NCBI RefSeq assembly: GCF_000710615.1
Contig: NZ_JDTH01000002.1
Location: 426,082-490,081 of the forward strand
Reading direction: 5' to 3'
DNA from: Haladaptatus cibarius D43
GTDB lineage: Archaea > Halobacteriota > Halobacteria > Halobacteriales > Haladaptataceae
Length of the DNA: 64,000 nucleotides
The translations under genes and the position numbers were made by a program. The notes under the pieces are model-generated. The model did no database searches and was not told the DNA's origin. It saw nothing but the letters and a program-made list of their open reading frames with translations. Position 1 is the stretch's first letter, and the number at the start of each line of letters is the position of its first letter. Shown piece after piece: positions 17,599 to 27,984 of this stretch.

Positions 17599-18214
17599 TT
17601 GTTGGTTTCTGATTGGTTTGATGGTGCAAAGCAGAGGGGAACGCGGCCACGTTCTCCGTCATCTAGGTTGGGTCGTAATGCGTCGTGGCGGGGTTTGCTG
17701 GGGTCGTTTTGTGTATCTCTGGTTTTGCGAGGGGCTGAGTTGTTTGTGTCTGCTTTTCTGGTTCAGTTGTTGTCGCTGAGTCGATAGCTGTTGCCGACTC
17801 CACTGAAACCGCCACTGCTTCCGCACCGCCACTGCCTCCGCACCACCAGTGTCCCCACTCCTCCCCGCCAGCGCGGAGGTGCATTCGCGCCTCACTCCGT
17901 TCGTCGCTCACGCGAACGCACTGGCGCAACCATTCGGCTGACCAATCAAGCGATATGGCGCGCGCTGGCGGCCCTTCGAGAACGTAACGTTCGAGAAGGG
18001 TCGCCGAAGACGCGCGAGGGATGACTGAGGAGCACCGCGACGAAGGAATCGGTTGGGGAGGTCTGTGGACCGTTGCGGTGGCGGTTTTCAGTGGAGTCGT
18101 GATTTGCGGAAGAGACCGACGGAGACACACCAACAGAGTAGATTCCGAATCCAATCTCTCGTAAGTCGTAGTTTGCGGAAAAAGCACCAAAAAACCACTG
18201 AACTCAAAGTCGTG
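17599..18214. other. Gene-free interval holding palindromic element copy 1
   Basis: This 616-base interval separates the monooxygenase start from the 3' end of the ATP-grasp gene. I see no convincing gene: open frames here are Ser/Thr/Arg-rich and inconsistent between strands. The 17660-17790 part is unusually rich in G and T on the plus strand. The remainder is the palindromic element at 17794-18104. Confidence 0.6.
17794..18104. repeat. Palindromic hairpin-rich element, copy 1
   Basis: One of two related copies (other at 23042-23386). The right half reads ATGGCGCGCGCTGGC at 17955, GCGCGAGGGATGACTG at 18012, GGAATCGGTTGGGGAGG near 18045 and GTGGAGTCGTGATT at the end; all are near-identical to copy 2. 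The left end GACTCCACTGAAACCGCCAC is the inverse of the right end. A central hairpin at 17967-18005 pairs GGCGGCCCTTC with GAAGGGTCGCC (one wobble), then a GA/GA internal loop, then GAAC/GTTC. Identity unknown: a non-autonomous mobile element or a structured RNA are the main options. Confidence 0.75.
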
Positions 18215-19447
18215 CTAACAAGAACAATAATAGTCGGAAGTCCCGAACTCGGTTTTCAGCAACCGATAGGCCGGGCCGACATCACTCGGACGATACACGC
18301 CAGTCGTCAACTCATCGACTCCCTCAAACTCACCGGAGAACAGGGTACGCCACTCACGTTCACCGAGCACGTCCGAGAAAGCGGCATCGTTTGCGAGCAG
18401 TTTCAGGTAATCTGCCAGATACACCCACGTCGCGTCGTGGGTGTCGCCAGCCTCAAATTCCTCGCCGACTGCCTCGGCGTAGGCGGCCCCCGGCAGGTCG
18501 GCCCCGGCCTGCACGGGCAGGCTAATCCACTTCCACGGGCGGGTGTTGATGTCCAACAGGACGTACTCCTCGCGCGATTGGTCGTAGACGAACTCGGATT
18601 CGCTGATTCCGTAGTAACCGGTTTCAGAAAGAATCGACAAGGCACGCTCTTCGATTTCCGGTTGGTCGGCCTGCCGAACCAGACAGGAAGTCCCGAACTC
18701 CTGCGGGTAGCGAACCCGGGCGTTGCCGATGAAGGTAACCGGGTCGCCCTCTTGGGAAACGTAGGACGCGAGCGAGCAATCTCGCCCCGTTGCGATGTCC
18801 ACCTTCTCTTGGGCCATGACGTTGATTCCGGCATCTTCGGCCATCGCCACCACGTCCAAAAACTCCTCCTCGTCGGCGACTTCGATGACGTTCGTGCCGA
18901 CGGCTTCCTCGAACTCGCGTTTGAGCGCAGGTTTGACGACGAACGGAAAGTCGAGGTTTTCGAGTGCTTTTTCGGGGGCCGTATCGGCCATTCGGTACGT
19001 TTCCGGGTAGGGAACACCGAGTTCCTCGGCCTTCTGATACAGCGATTCTTTGTTCAGCACGGCGTCGATGGTTTCCCGACCGGCGAAGGGAAGGCGGACG
19101 CCTTCGGGTTCGGTTCCGGCGAAGGCGTGCACCCATTCGTCCATACAGGGGAACGCAACTGGTTCGTGTTCTAGTTCGTCCGCGAGGGCTTCCACGTCCT
19201 CTCGGAAGCCGTCGCGGTCGTCCAGTGGGTAGGTTACCTGCCCCGCGAAATCCACGGCGTCGGAGTACGGCGCGACGCCCTTCCCGTTTCTGTCGATGGC
19301 GATAACCGGTACGTCGTGCGCTGACAGTGCGCGGGCAACGCTCAATCCGGTTACGTGTCCGTTGCAAACGATTGCTGGCGGCCTGTCGAACGTCGTCTCC
19401 GCCACTGCCTGACGAAGCCCGTCAAACGAGCGAAATTCCTCGGCCAT
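18215..19447 (-). CDS. Carboxylate-amine ligase (ATP-grasp)
   Basis: A 410-residue ATP-grasp ligase. PPAIVCNGHVTGLSVARALS is the preATP-grasp Rossmann part; PFVVKPALKREFEEAVGTNV carries the ATP-binding Lys; GISESEFVYDQSREEYVLLD and INTRPWKWISLP supply the metal-binding Glu and Asn. Such proteins join a carboxylate to an amine (for example peptide-like bonds), but the substrates are not predictable. The end TSDYYCSC is typical of the haloarchaeal family. Start taken at the ATG at 19447. Confidence 0.85.
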   Translation of the reverse strand: MAEEFRSFDGLRQAVAETTFDRPPAIVCNGHVTGLSVARALSAHDVPVIAIDRNGKGVAPYSDAVDFAGQVTYPLDDRDGFREDVEALADELEHEPVAFPCMDEWVHAFAGTEPEGVRLPFAGRETIDAVLNKESLYQKAEELGVPYPETYRMADTAPEKALENLDFPFVVKPALKREFEEAVGTNVIEVADEEEFLDVVAMAEDAGINVMAQEKVDIATGRDCSLASYVSQEGDPVTFIGNARVRYPQEFGTSCLVRQADQPEIEERALSILSETGYYGISESEFVYDQSREEYVLLDINTRPWKWISLPVQAGADLPGAAYAEAVGEEFEAGDTHDATWVYLADYLKLLANDAAFSDVLGEREWRTLFSGEFEGVDELTTGVYRPSDVGPAYRLLKTEFGTSDYYCSC

Positions 19448-19591
19448 GGCGTGAGGTTTTCGGAGCACGCGCTAAAGCGTGTTCGACTGGGCGATGTTCT
19501 CCGGTATCTCGGAGGGGTGTCGAACGAAAATCGTGTCGAGAGCTATCACCACGAAGGATGGATTGAAGACCGACCGAACTCATGTGCTACT

Positions 19592-20485
19592 GTGTCACGC
19601 ACCAGCATTGTTTCGGCGTTCCTCGTGCTTTCCGCCCTCTGGGGGAGTTCGTTCGCCGCGATTCGTCTCGGCCTTCCGTCGATGCCTCCCGTCCTGTTCG
19701 CGGCACTTCGGTTCTATCTCGCTGGCGCGGTGATGGTGGCGTACGCGATATATTCCCAGACACGCTGGCGGCCGCAGGGCGACGACTGGAAAACGGTCGC
19801 GGTCGGCGCGCTGTTTTTCATCGCGGCCCATCACGCCTTCCTCTTCGTCGGCGAGCAGTACGTCACCAGCGCGGTCGCCGGAGTCATCATCAGCCTCGAT
19901 CCGGTGCTGGCGGCCGGATTTGCGGCCCTCCTGCTCCCCGACGAGCGACTGTCCGAACTCGGGGTTGTGGGCCTTCTCTTCGGCCTCCTCGGGGCAACAA
20001 TCGTGGCGAATCCGTCCCCGGAAAATCTGGTTGGAAGCGACGTTCGCGGCGTCGTGTTGGTGTTCCTCGCCGCGGCGGCGTTCGCCCTCGGTGCGGTACT
20101 CACGCGCCGCTTTCGAACCGACCTTCCGGCAGTGTCGATGCAGGCGTGGATGATGCTCGTCGGAGCGGTCGTCCTCCACGCAGTCAGCCTCGCCCTCCCG
20201 AGCGAGCGATTGGCGGACATCGAGTGGACGGTGGACGCCATCCTCGCACTCGGCTACCTCGCCTTCGTCGCGGGTGGCATCGGATTCCTGCTCTACTTCG
20301 CTCTGCTCGACGAAATCGGCCCGGTCGAAATCAATCTGGTCGGCTACGTCGCGCCCCTGTTCGCGGGACTCTCGGGATGGGTGGTTCTCGGCGAACCGAT
20401 AGAAGAAACGACCGTGGCGGGATTCGCGGTTATCGTCGTCGGGTTCGCCCTCCTCAAACGTCGGGCGCTTCTAGATGCGTTTTGA
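19592..20485 (+). CDS. EamA/DMT-superfamily transporter
   Basis: A 297-residue protein with ten predicted helices in two EamA repeats. Starts at a GTG: SRTSIVSAFLVLSALWGSSF is the first helix with the family WGSSF motif; the second repeat ends VGYVAPLFAGLSGWVVLGEP. Members export metabolites or amino acids; the substrate here is unknown. I preferred the GTG at 19592 to longer upstream readings, which run into the promoter region shared with the divergent ATP-grasp gene. Confidence 0.87.
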   Translation: MSRTSIVSAFLVLSALWGSSFAAIRLGLPSMPPVLFAALRFYLAGAVMVAYAIYSQTRWRPQGDDWKTVAVGALFFIAAHHAFLFVGEQYVTSAVAGVIISLDPVLAAGFAALLLPDERLSELGVVGLLFGLLGATIVANPSPENLVGSDVRGVVLVFLAAAAFALGAVLTRRFRTDLPAVSMQAWMMLVGAVVLHAVSLALPSERLADIEWTVDAILALGYLAFVAGGIGFLLYFALLDEIGPVEINLVGYVAPLFAGLSGWVVLGEPIEETTVAGFAVIVVGFALLKRRALLDAF

Positions 20486-20509
20486 TCGCCGATTCACCAC
20501 TGATTGCCG

Positions 20510-21631
20510 CTAGTTCCACGGTGCCCTGTCGGGGTCGATGAGTCGCTCTTCCCGGTCGATACCGTCGATTTTCTCCACGTCTCCTTCGTCGAGTTCGACG
20601 CCCAGACTGCGCCAGTTCTCCTGGATGTGTTCCTGCCCGGTCGCCTTCGGAATGGCGGTGACGCCCTTTTCACGGCACCACGCGAGGCTGACCTGCGCCG
20701 GAGTGGCGTCGTACTTCTCTGCGACCGCTCGAAGTTCCGGAACGTCAGCCACGTCGCCGCGAGCGATAGGCGAGTAGGCGACGAGTTCCACGTCAACGTC
20801 TTCCTGCCCGCAGAACTCCCCGAGGTCGTCCTGCTGGAGCAGGGGATGCATCTCGACCTGATTGGCGAAAATCGGCTCTTCGGCGACTTCGGCCGCCTCT
20901 TCGAGGAGGTCTACCGTGAAGTTGCTCACGCCGATTTCCCGTATCAATCCTTCCTCACGGAGTTCCGCGAAGGCTTCGAGGGTGTCGTCCGCTTCGTACT
21001 CGTCAGTCGGCCAGTGGACGTAGAGCAAATCGACGTAGTCGAGTCCTAACCGTTCGAGACTCTCTTCCGCGCTCGTGAGCACGTGGTCGTAGTCAAGGTT
21101 GTCCGGGCTGACCTTCGTCGCCACGAACAGTTCCTCGCGGGAAACGTCCGATTCAGCGATGGCGTCGCCCACCGCGGATTCGTTGTCGTATCCCTCGGCG
21201 GTGTCGATGTGCCGGTAGCCTGTTTCGATGGCGGTTTTCACGCTCTCGACGCACTGGTCGTACTCTTCTAACTCGTAGGTTCCGAAGCCGAGCATCGGCA
21301 TGCCGTGAGTTTCGGGTACCGAGAAGGCGGTTACTTCCGGACTCGATTCTTTCGGTTCGGCTCGGTTCTCTCGCTCGGATTTTCCGTCTTCTTCGGCTTG
21401 GTCACCCTGCTCGCTCTCGGTTTCCATCGCCCGCTTTACCGCGTCGGGCGTCTCGATTTCGGAGGGCTTCATTCCCATCTCGTCCAGTGCTGGTGCACCC
21501 TTCGAACGCTTCCCGAACAGGTAACCGACGGCGAATCCCACGCCGATTGGAAGCACACGCCGGAGGAAACTCGTCGTTCGCCCCGTCTGCTCCGCGTGCG
21601 ACTCTTCGGTGTCCGATTTTTCTTCGACCAT
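20510..21631 (-). CDS. Aldo/keto reductase with N-terminal membrane anchor
   Basis: A 373-residue protein. Residues about 105-373 are a complete aldo/keto reductase barrel: GFGTYELEEYDQ, HIDTAEGYDNE (catalytic Asp and Tyr), VATKVSPDN (Lys), LLYVHWPTDEY (His) and the NADPH-loop region AIPKATGQEHIQENW. The N-terminal 105 residues are unusual: an acidic start, one hydrophobic segment RRVLPIGVGFAVGYLFGKR (about 24-42), then a long Glu-rich linker. I infer a cytosolic enzyme tethered to the membrane. Confidence 0.87.
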   Translation of the reverse strand: MVEEKSDTEESHAEQTGRTTSFLRRVLPIGVGFAVGYLFGKRSKGAPALDEMGMKPSEIETPDAVKRAMETESEQGDQAEEDGKSERENRAEPKESSPEVTAFSVPETHGMPMLGFGTYELEEYDQCVESVKTAIETGYRHIDTAEGYDNESAVGDAIAESDVSREELFVATKVSPDNLDYDHVLTSAEESLERLGLDYVDLLYVHWPTDEYEADDTLEAFAELREEGLIREIGVSNFTVDLLEEAAEVAEEPIFANQVEMHPLLQQDDLGEFCGQEDVDVELVAYSPIARGDVADVPELRAVAEKYDATPAQVSLAWCREKGVTAIPKATGQEHIQENWRSLGVELDEGDVEKIDGIDREERLIDPDRAPWN

Positions 21632-21685
21632 GAAAACGCAGTCGCGGGAGGGCTACTTTTCGGTTGTGGCAGATAGAGTTGGAAC

Positions 21686-22858
21686 TCAGTCCAAGACAAA
21701 CTCGATTGGATAGTCGGTCAAATTCTCATAGCCGTCCTCCGTGACGACGACTAAATCCTCGATTCGGACGCCGCCGACCGCTGGGTCGTACAAGCCCGGT
21801 TCGATGGTGATGACGTGGCCCGGTTTCAGTTCGCCACCTGCGGGGCTGACTTTCGGGAGTTCGTGAACGTCCAAGCCGATGCCGTGGCCCGTGCTGTGGA
21901 TGAATCCGGTTTCCGTGTTCGAGTCGCTCCGGAGCGTTTCGTACCCCGCGTTTTCGTACACGTCGCAGACCGCGTCGTGAACCTCTGTTCCTGTCGCGCC
22001 CGGTTCGACGGCTTCGAGCGCCGCATCGAACGCCTCGTGCGTGAGGTTGTAGCGCGCGCGCATCTCCGCGGATGGGTCGCCCTTGACGAACGTCCGGGTC
22101 ATGTCGGCGTGGTACTTGCTCGCCTTGTCGCGCGGGAAGATGTCGATGATAATCGCTTCGTCGGCTTTGAGCGGCCCGCTTCCGCGGTCATGGGGATCTG
22201 CGGCGTCCACCCCGCAGGCGACGATGGTTTCGTCCAGCGCGGCCCCGTGGCGCAGGAGAGTGACTTCGATTTCCTCTTTCACGCGCTCGCTGGTCAGCAC
22301 CTCGCCGTCGTGGTAGAGGATGCCGTCTTCGACCGTCGCGGCGGAAAGTAGGTCTTCTGCGGCCTGCATGGACGCCTCGTTAGCCTTCTGTGCGACGCGG
22401 ACGTGTTCGATTTCCTCGTCCGTCTTCGTCGCGCGAATCTCGGTGATGACGTCGGTTTCCTCGGGTGAGACGGAAACGCCCACGTCGCGCAGGCCGTCCG
22501 CGACACCGACCGGGAAACGTTCTGGAACGGCGACCGATTCCACGCCGTGGTCGGCGAGGAACTCTGCAAGCACGCGCATTTCGGCTTCTTTCCACCCGTA
22601 TTCGGAGACTTTCTCGTGGAAGTCGTACTCCGCGGTTCGCGTGACCGTTTCCGCGTCACTTTCTTTCTTTGCGCGTCCGTATTCGAGGCTCGAAACGAGC
22701 AGGTGGACGCCGTCCGCGTAGAGCGTCGTGAAGGAGTCCGGTGCGTCGAATCCGGAGAGATACAACTGGTCTGAGTCGGAGGATGCCGCGTCGATGAGAA
22801 AGCCGTCTACGCCTAGCGAATCGAGCGCGGAATCCAACGCCGAGAGGTCTTTTTCCAT
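21686..22858 (-). CDS. M24 family Xaa-Pro peptidase
   Basis: A 390-residue pita-bread-fold metallopeptidase. All five metal ligands of the M24 site can be read: Asp in IIDIFPRD and YHADMTRTF, His in STGHGIGLDVHE, Glu in ITIEPGLY and Glu in VRIEDLVVV. The N-terminal 130 residues form the creatinase-type domain. Probable function is dipeptide or oligopeptide cleavage before proline. Its 5' side faces the second palindromic element. Confidence 0.9.
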   Translation of the reverse strand: MEKDLSALDSALDSLGVDGFLIDAASSDSDQLYLSGFDAPDSFTTLYADGVHLLVSSLEYGRAKKESDAETVTRTAEYDFHEKVSEYGWKEAEMRVLAEFLADHGVESVAVPERFPVGVADGLRDVGVSVSPEETDVITEIRATKTDEEIEHVRVAQKANEASMQAAEDLLSAATVEDGILYHDGEVLTSERVKEEIEVTLLRHGAALDETIVACGVDAADPHDRGSGPLKADEAIIIDIFPRDKASKYHADMTRTFVKGDPSAEMRARYNLTHEAFDAALEAVEPGATGTEVHDAVCDVYENAGYETLRSDSNTETGFIHSTGHGIGLDVHELPKVSPAGGELKPGHVITIEPGLYDPAVGGVRIEDLVVVTEDGYENLTDYPIEFVLD

Positions 22859-22955
22859 ATGTCCCGCGACAGAGGCGAACAGTAAAACGATGTCGGAGAC
22901 TGTGTTAGAAGGTCGGATTTGTTTTACGCGATTGAGGGTAGTACGTATTTTTCAC

Positions 22956-22963
22956 TATATAAG
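22956..22963. promoter_or_regulatory. Isolated strong TATA box (TATATAAG)
   Basis: CACTATATAAGTACGG is among the best archaeal TATA matches in the window. Read rightwards it would start a transcript near 22985-22990 that runs into the palindromic element, with no protein gene for about 670 bases. Read on the minus strand (CTTATATAG) it could serve the M24 peptidase with a leader of roughly 70 bases. Confidence 0.45.
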
Positions 22964-23041
22964 TACGGCTCCAACGAGAGTGCAATCACGGAGAAACTGA
23001 CAGCAAATATCTGCGGTTTATTTCGAACGCGAGTTTGCAAG

Positions 23042-23386
23042 TCACGACTCCACTCAAACCGCCTCCGCACCGCACCTCACACGCCTCCCCAACCGACTCC
23101 CTCACTCGCTAGCGCTCGTTTCGGTCATCCCTCGCGCGAACTCGGACAAACCTTCGGCGGCGAACGCCTCAGGTTTGCTGACGCACGCGCCACTGTGTTT
23201 GCGTCAGTTCGAAAATTCCATCCCACCGCGATGGCGCGCGCTGGCCCGCGCCGGAGGGCAGTTCGCCCGGAGGCACGGGCTGACAGCGTGCGAGGGATGA
23301 CTGGAGGAGCGTTAGCGACGGAGGGAATCGGTCGGGGAGGAATGTGGCCGTCGCGGTGCGGTGGCGGTTTCAGTGGAGTCGTGATT
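23042..23386. repeat. Palindromic hairpin-rich element, copy 2
   Basis: About 345 bases with roughly 100-base imperfect inverted ends: TCACGACTCCACTCAAACC on the left corresponds to the reverse of GTTTCAGTGGAGTCGTGA on the right, and GTCATCCCTCGC at 23124 to GCGAGGGATGAC near 23290. Internal hairpins: 23148-23176 (AAACCT, tc loop, GGCG / CGCC, tc, AGGTTT), 23178-23207 (CTGACGCA / TGCGTCAG), and 23244-23280 (GCCCG...GGGC / GCCC...CGGGC with GGA/GGA internal loop). The last sits exactly where copy 1 has its differently sequenced hairpin. Confidence 0.78.
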
Positions 23387-23653
23387 ACCTAGTGGCAAAC
23401 CTGAACTGACCTCAATTACGCAAAATAAATCTAGACACGATACTGTTCGATTGGAGTCGGCAGCAGATAGCGTCTCAATCGAGGAAAAACATCCTCAAAA
23501 TGGAATGTGAACCCCTCGTGGACTGCTTTTATACAAATCATAGTGTAGCTCGTCAACCCATGCACACACCTACCGTTGACGCTCAAAGGTTCAAAAACAC
23601 CCAGAGAAAAATCGACAGAATGAGGTAACCCTCCCGAATAGAGTTCCGCAAGA

Positions 23654-25441
<1,788 letters not shown>

Positions 25442-25568
25442 CCGGGAAAGTCTCTAACCGACGACGCGGTTTTTAGATGCGATGAGAACACAACGGATGC
25501 ACTCACGAGAGACATCCGAGTCCGGGCAAACTTCGTTACTCAATCGACAAAAATGGCTTGAGACCCGT

Positions 25569-26189
25569 TCAGTACGAGTTGACGAGGTCGATGTAGTAAC
25601 CCCAATCCCAGTTGGAACCCGGGTCGGTATGCGTACTCTCGGGCACTTGCGAGTGAGCGATGATACCACCGTTTGCCGGGTTCGCCGCGTCGTACGGAAC
25701 GTTAGACGGGTGCTGTTTCGGGACGCCGTACTGGTCACAGAGCCAACTGGCTAGCTTGGCTGACGCCCGGTACTGGGCATCTTCGTACGTTCCGCTCACG
25801 TAGCCGCCGTGTTCGATGCCGACGGAGTACGTGTTGTAGTTCGACCCGCCAGCGTGCCACGCGATATTCTGGTCGCTGACACTCTGGTATTCGTAGCCGC
25901 TTTCGGAGACGGTGTAGTGTGCACTCACGTTAGCATCAGGGTTCTGGAACCAGTTGACCGCACTACTGGCGGAACCCTGGACGGTGTGAATGATGACCCA
26001 ATCGATATAGCCTGCGCCGCGATTGGCGCCCGAGAAGTTGCTGGAGTCAGCAGGTTCCCAGTCAACAGACGGCTTCGCCGCCGCGGTACCGCTCATCGCC
26101 GCGGCCCCGCCGAGACCAGCCACGCCGACCGCGCCGAGGTGCTTCAATACGTCACGCCGTGTCGAATTACCACTGCTGTTTTCTTGCAT
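25569..26189 (-). CDS. Secreted N-acetylmuramoyl-L-alanine amidase (Amidase_2)
   Basis: A 206-residue protein. Residues 1-38 are a Tat signal peptide: twin Arg at 11-12 (TRRDVLKHLGAVGVAG) followed by a hydrophobic Gly/Ala stretch and an Ala-rich cleavage site. The mature part is an Amidase_2/PGRP-like fold with likely zinc ligands His68 (WVIIHTVQG), His179 (IIAHSQ) and Asp189 (THTDPG), plus Glu126. The family cleaves the amide between MurNAc and L-Ala in bacterial peptidoglycan, which archaea lack, so the target is probably bacterial. Single transcription unit; promoter near 26195-26230 is AT-rich. Confidence 0.88.
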   Translation of the reverse strand: MQENSSGNSTRRDVLKHLGAVGVAGLGGAAAMSGTAAAKPSVDWEPADSSNFSGANRGAGYIDWVIIHTVQGSASSAVNWFQNPDANVSAHYTVSESGYEYQSVSDQNIAWHAGGSNYNTYSVGIEHGGYVSGTYEDAQYRASAKLASWLCDQYGVPKQHPSNVPYDAANPANGGIIAHSQVPESTHTDPGSNWDWGYYIDLVNSY

Positions 26190-26412
26190 CGCATAGCATT
26201 ATTAATCAGTAGATACTTTAATTCAGTATCTAGTATACTTGGTATTGAGTAAACAATTAGAAACTAATTATTGCCCGTAATGAGAGATACTTGCCACCCT
26301 GCAGCGTCGCTGATTTCCGTGGATTTCGACGATGAAATCGCCAACAATCTCCAGAAGACGGCGCACGGACAATCGGACGATGCGAGGACTTTTTTCGGGC
26401 ACGTCTCCTTTC

Positions 26413-27012
26413 ATGCCCATGGAAAACGGCGGGAGCTACCGTGTACTGGTGACGAACGAAGCGGATGGATTTCGGTTGCTCAACCGAGAAACGCACGAGC
26501 AAATCGTTACTGCGAGCGAAGGCCACGACGCGCCAATTTCCGATCTCCATCCCGGCTACTGCATCGACGCCGACCTCGACTGGACATCAACCGAACCGTC
26601 GATTTGGTCGTTTTCGATTCAGCAACCGACACTCTACAGCTTCGTAGACCACATCGACCCGGTTTTCGAGGCGGCACAGCAGGCGTGGCAGAACGCACAG
26701 CTGACGGGCGATTCGATGAACAGTCAGGTGACCCGGAACACTGACAACGAGGTCAACGGCGTGCTGTACGTGTTCGCCGAGGACGGCAGAGACGGAATGT
26801 TCGAAAGTTTCCGCGACGGCTCTCGGCCGCTCGACCCACTAGTGGACAAAGTGAACGAGCAGGAAGGTGACGACCCCCGAGAGGTGTTCGTTCTCCGGCC
26901 TGAAAGCGGGGCGTTCGTCATCGTTATTATCGCGCTCGAAAAAGGTGGCCAATTTGCGGACACGCTCCGGGAAACCTACGACTGTCCACGACCGATAGAA
27001 TCGCTCGCGTAA
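26413..27012 (+). CDS. DUF6663 family protein
   Basis: A 199-residue soluble protein. SYRVLVTNEADGFRLLN, DLHPGYCIDADLDW, the central AAQQAWQNAQLTGDSMNSQV and NGVLYVFAEDGRDGMFESF follow the haloarchaeal DUF6663 pattern as I remember it; function is unknown. An alternative ATG lies two codons later at 26419. The gene sits 54 bases before birA on the same strand, so it may be co-transcribed with it. Confidence 0.72.
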   Translation: MPMENGGSYRVLVTNEADGFRLLNRETHEQIVTASEGHDAPISDLHPGYCIDADLDWTSTEPSIWSFSIQQPTLYSFVDHIDPVFEAAQQAWQNAQLTGDSMNSQVTRNTDNEVNGVLYVFAEDGRDGMFESFRDGSRPLDPLVDKVNEQEGDDPREVFVLRPESGAFVIVIIALEKGGQFADTLRETYDCPRPIESLA

Positions 27013-27066
27013 TCCGAACCGCCCCAAACGAAATCATTCTTGTCGAAACTCGTCCTATCCACTCGC

Positions 27067-27984
27067 ATGAACGACACGCGCCGGGGCGTTTTGGACGCCC
27101 TCGCCGACGGCCCGATGTCCGGCCCGGAACTCGCGGAAACCCTCTCCGTCTCCCGGAACGCAGTGTGGAAGCACGTCGAAGCACTGCGCGAGTCGGGGTT
27201 CGAAATCGAAAGTACTGGCGACGGCTACCGACTGGGCGAGATTCCGGAGTTCGGTTTGGCGGTCGAGTACGGATTGGACGCCCCGTTCGAAATCGAATAC
27301 CACGACTCTATCGGCAGTACGAACGACCGAGCGCGCGAACTGGCCGCGGACGGTGCAAAAAACGTGGTCGTGCTGGCCGACGAGCAGGTCGGTGGCAGAG
27401 GCCGACTCGAACGGAAGTGGGTTGGCCCATCCGGCGGTGTGTGGTCGAGTCTCGTTCTCCGACCCGATATTCCGCCGTCCCACGCGCCGTTGCTGACGCT
27501 TGCCGCCGCAGTTGCCGTGACGCGCGCAGCGCGAGAGGCGGGCGTTCCGGCGGACATCAAGTGGCCGAACGACGTTCTCGTAGATGGCGAAAAGCTCTGT
27601 GGCATCCTCACCGAGATGGAAGGCGAGGCGAACCGCGTCTCGTGGGTCATCGTCGGCATCGGAACCAACGTCAACATTGCTGGAGAGGATTTACCTGCGG
27701 GCGCGACGAGCGTGCAGGAACAGGCAGGAGCCGTCAACCGCAGGGTCTTCGCCCAGCGATTGCTGGAGGAGTTCGACGAACTGCGAACCGACCCAGAGAA
27801 AATATTGCCAGCGTGGCGCGAGCATTCCGCAACGCTCGGCCAGCGAGTTCGCGTCGAAACGCGAAACGAAGACGTAGTCGGGGAAGCAATCGACATCGAA
27901 TCCCCCGGCGTGCTGGTTGTGGACACCGACGACGGCGAAGTACGCGTTCACGCGGGCGACTGCGAACACCTACGGCCAGTGTAA
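27067..27984 (+). CDS. birA: Biotin-[acyl-CoA-carboxylase] ligase with HTH
   Basis: A 305-residue bifunctional BirA. Residues 1-60 form a winged HTH (GPMSGPELAETLSVSRNAVW). The ligase core has the biotin/ATP loop GGRGRLERKWVGPSGGVW and the Lys-bearing IKWPNDVLVDGEKLCGILTE. The C-terminal 50 residues form the SH3-like domain. It attaches biotin to the Lys of carboxylase biotinyl domains; the likely client (23654-25441) is nearby. The HTH may make it a repressor of biotin genes. Start at ATG 27067. Confidence 0.93.
   Translation: MNDTRRGVLDALADGPMSGPELAETLSVSRNAVWKHVEALRESGFEIESTGDGYRLGEIPEFGLAVEYGLDAPFEIEYHDSIGSTNDRARELAADGAKNVVVLADEQVGGRGRLERKWVGPSGGVWSSLVLRPDIPPSHAPLLTLAAAVAVTRAAREAGVPADIKWPNDVLVDGEKLCGILTEMEGEANRVSWVIVGIGTNVNIAGEDLPAGATSVQEQAGAVNRRVFAQRLLEEFDELRTDPEKILPAWREHSATLGQRVRVETRNEDVVGEAIDIESPGVLVVDTDDGEVRVHAGDCEHLRPV

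Larger units (their letters stand above)
22859..23653. other. Gene-free interval with palindromic element copy 2
   Basis: This 795-base interval lies between the divergently transcribed peptidase and carboxylase genes. It contains a strong TATA box (22956-22963), the palindromic element (23042-23386) and, at 23393-23653, an AT-richer stretch that I read as the carboxylase upstream region: CTTTTATACAAATC near 23526 looks TATA-like, although it is over 100 bases from the start codon. Short open frames here have no support. Confidence 0.6.

Noticed and set aside
17599-18190. Open frames of 78-175 residues in both strands of the first palindromic element
   Set aside because: They are Ser/Thr/Arg/Pro-rich, differ between the two copies of the element and have no start signals.
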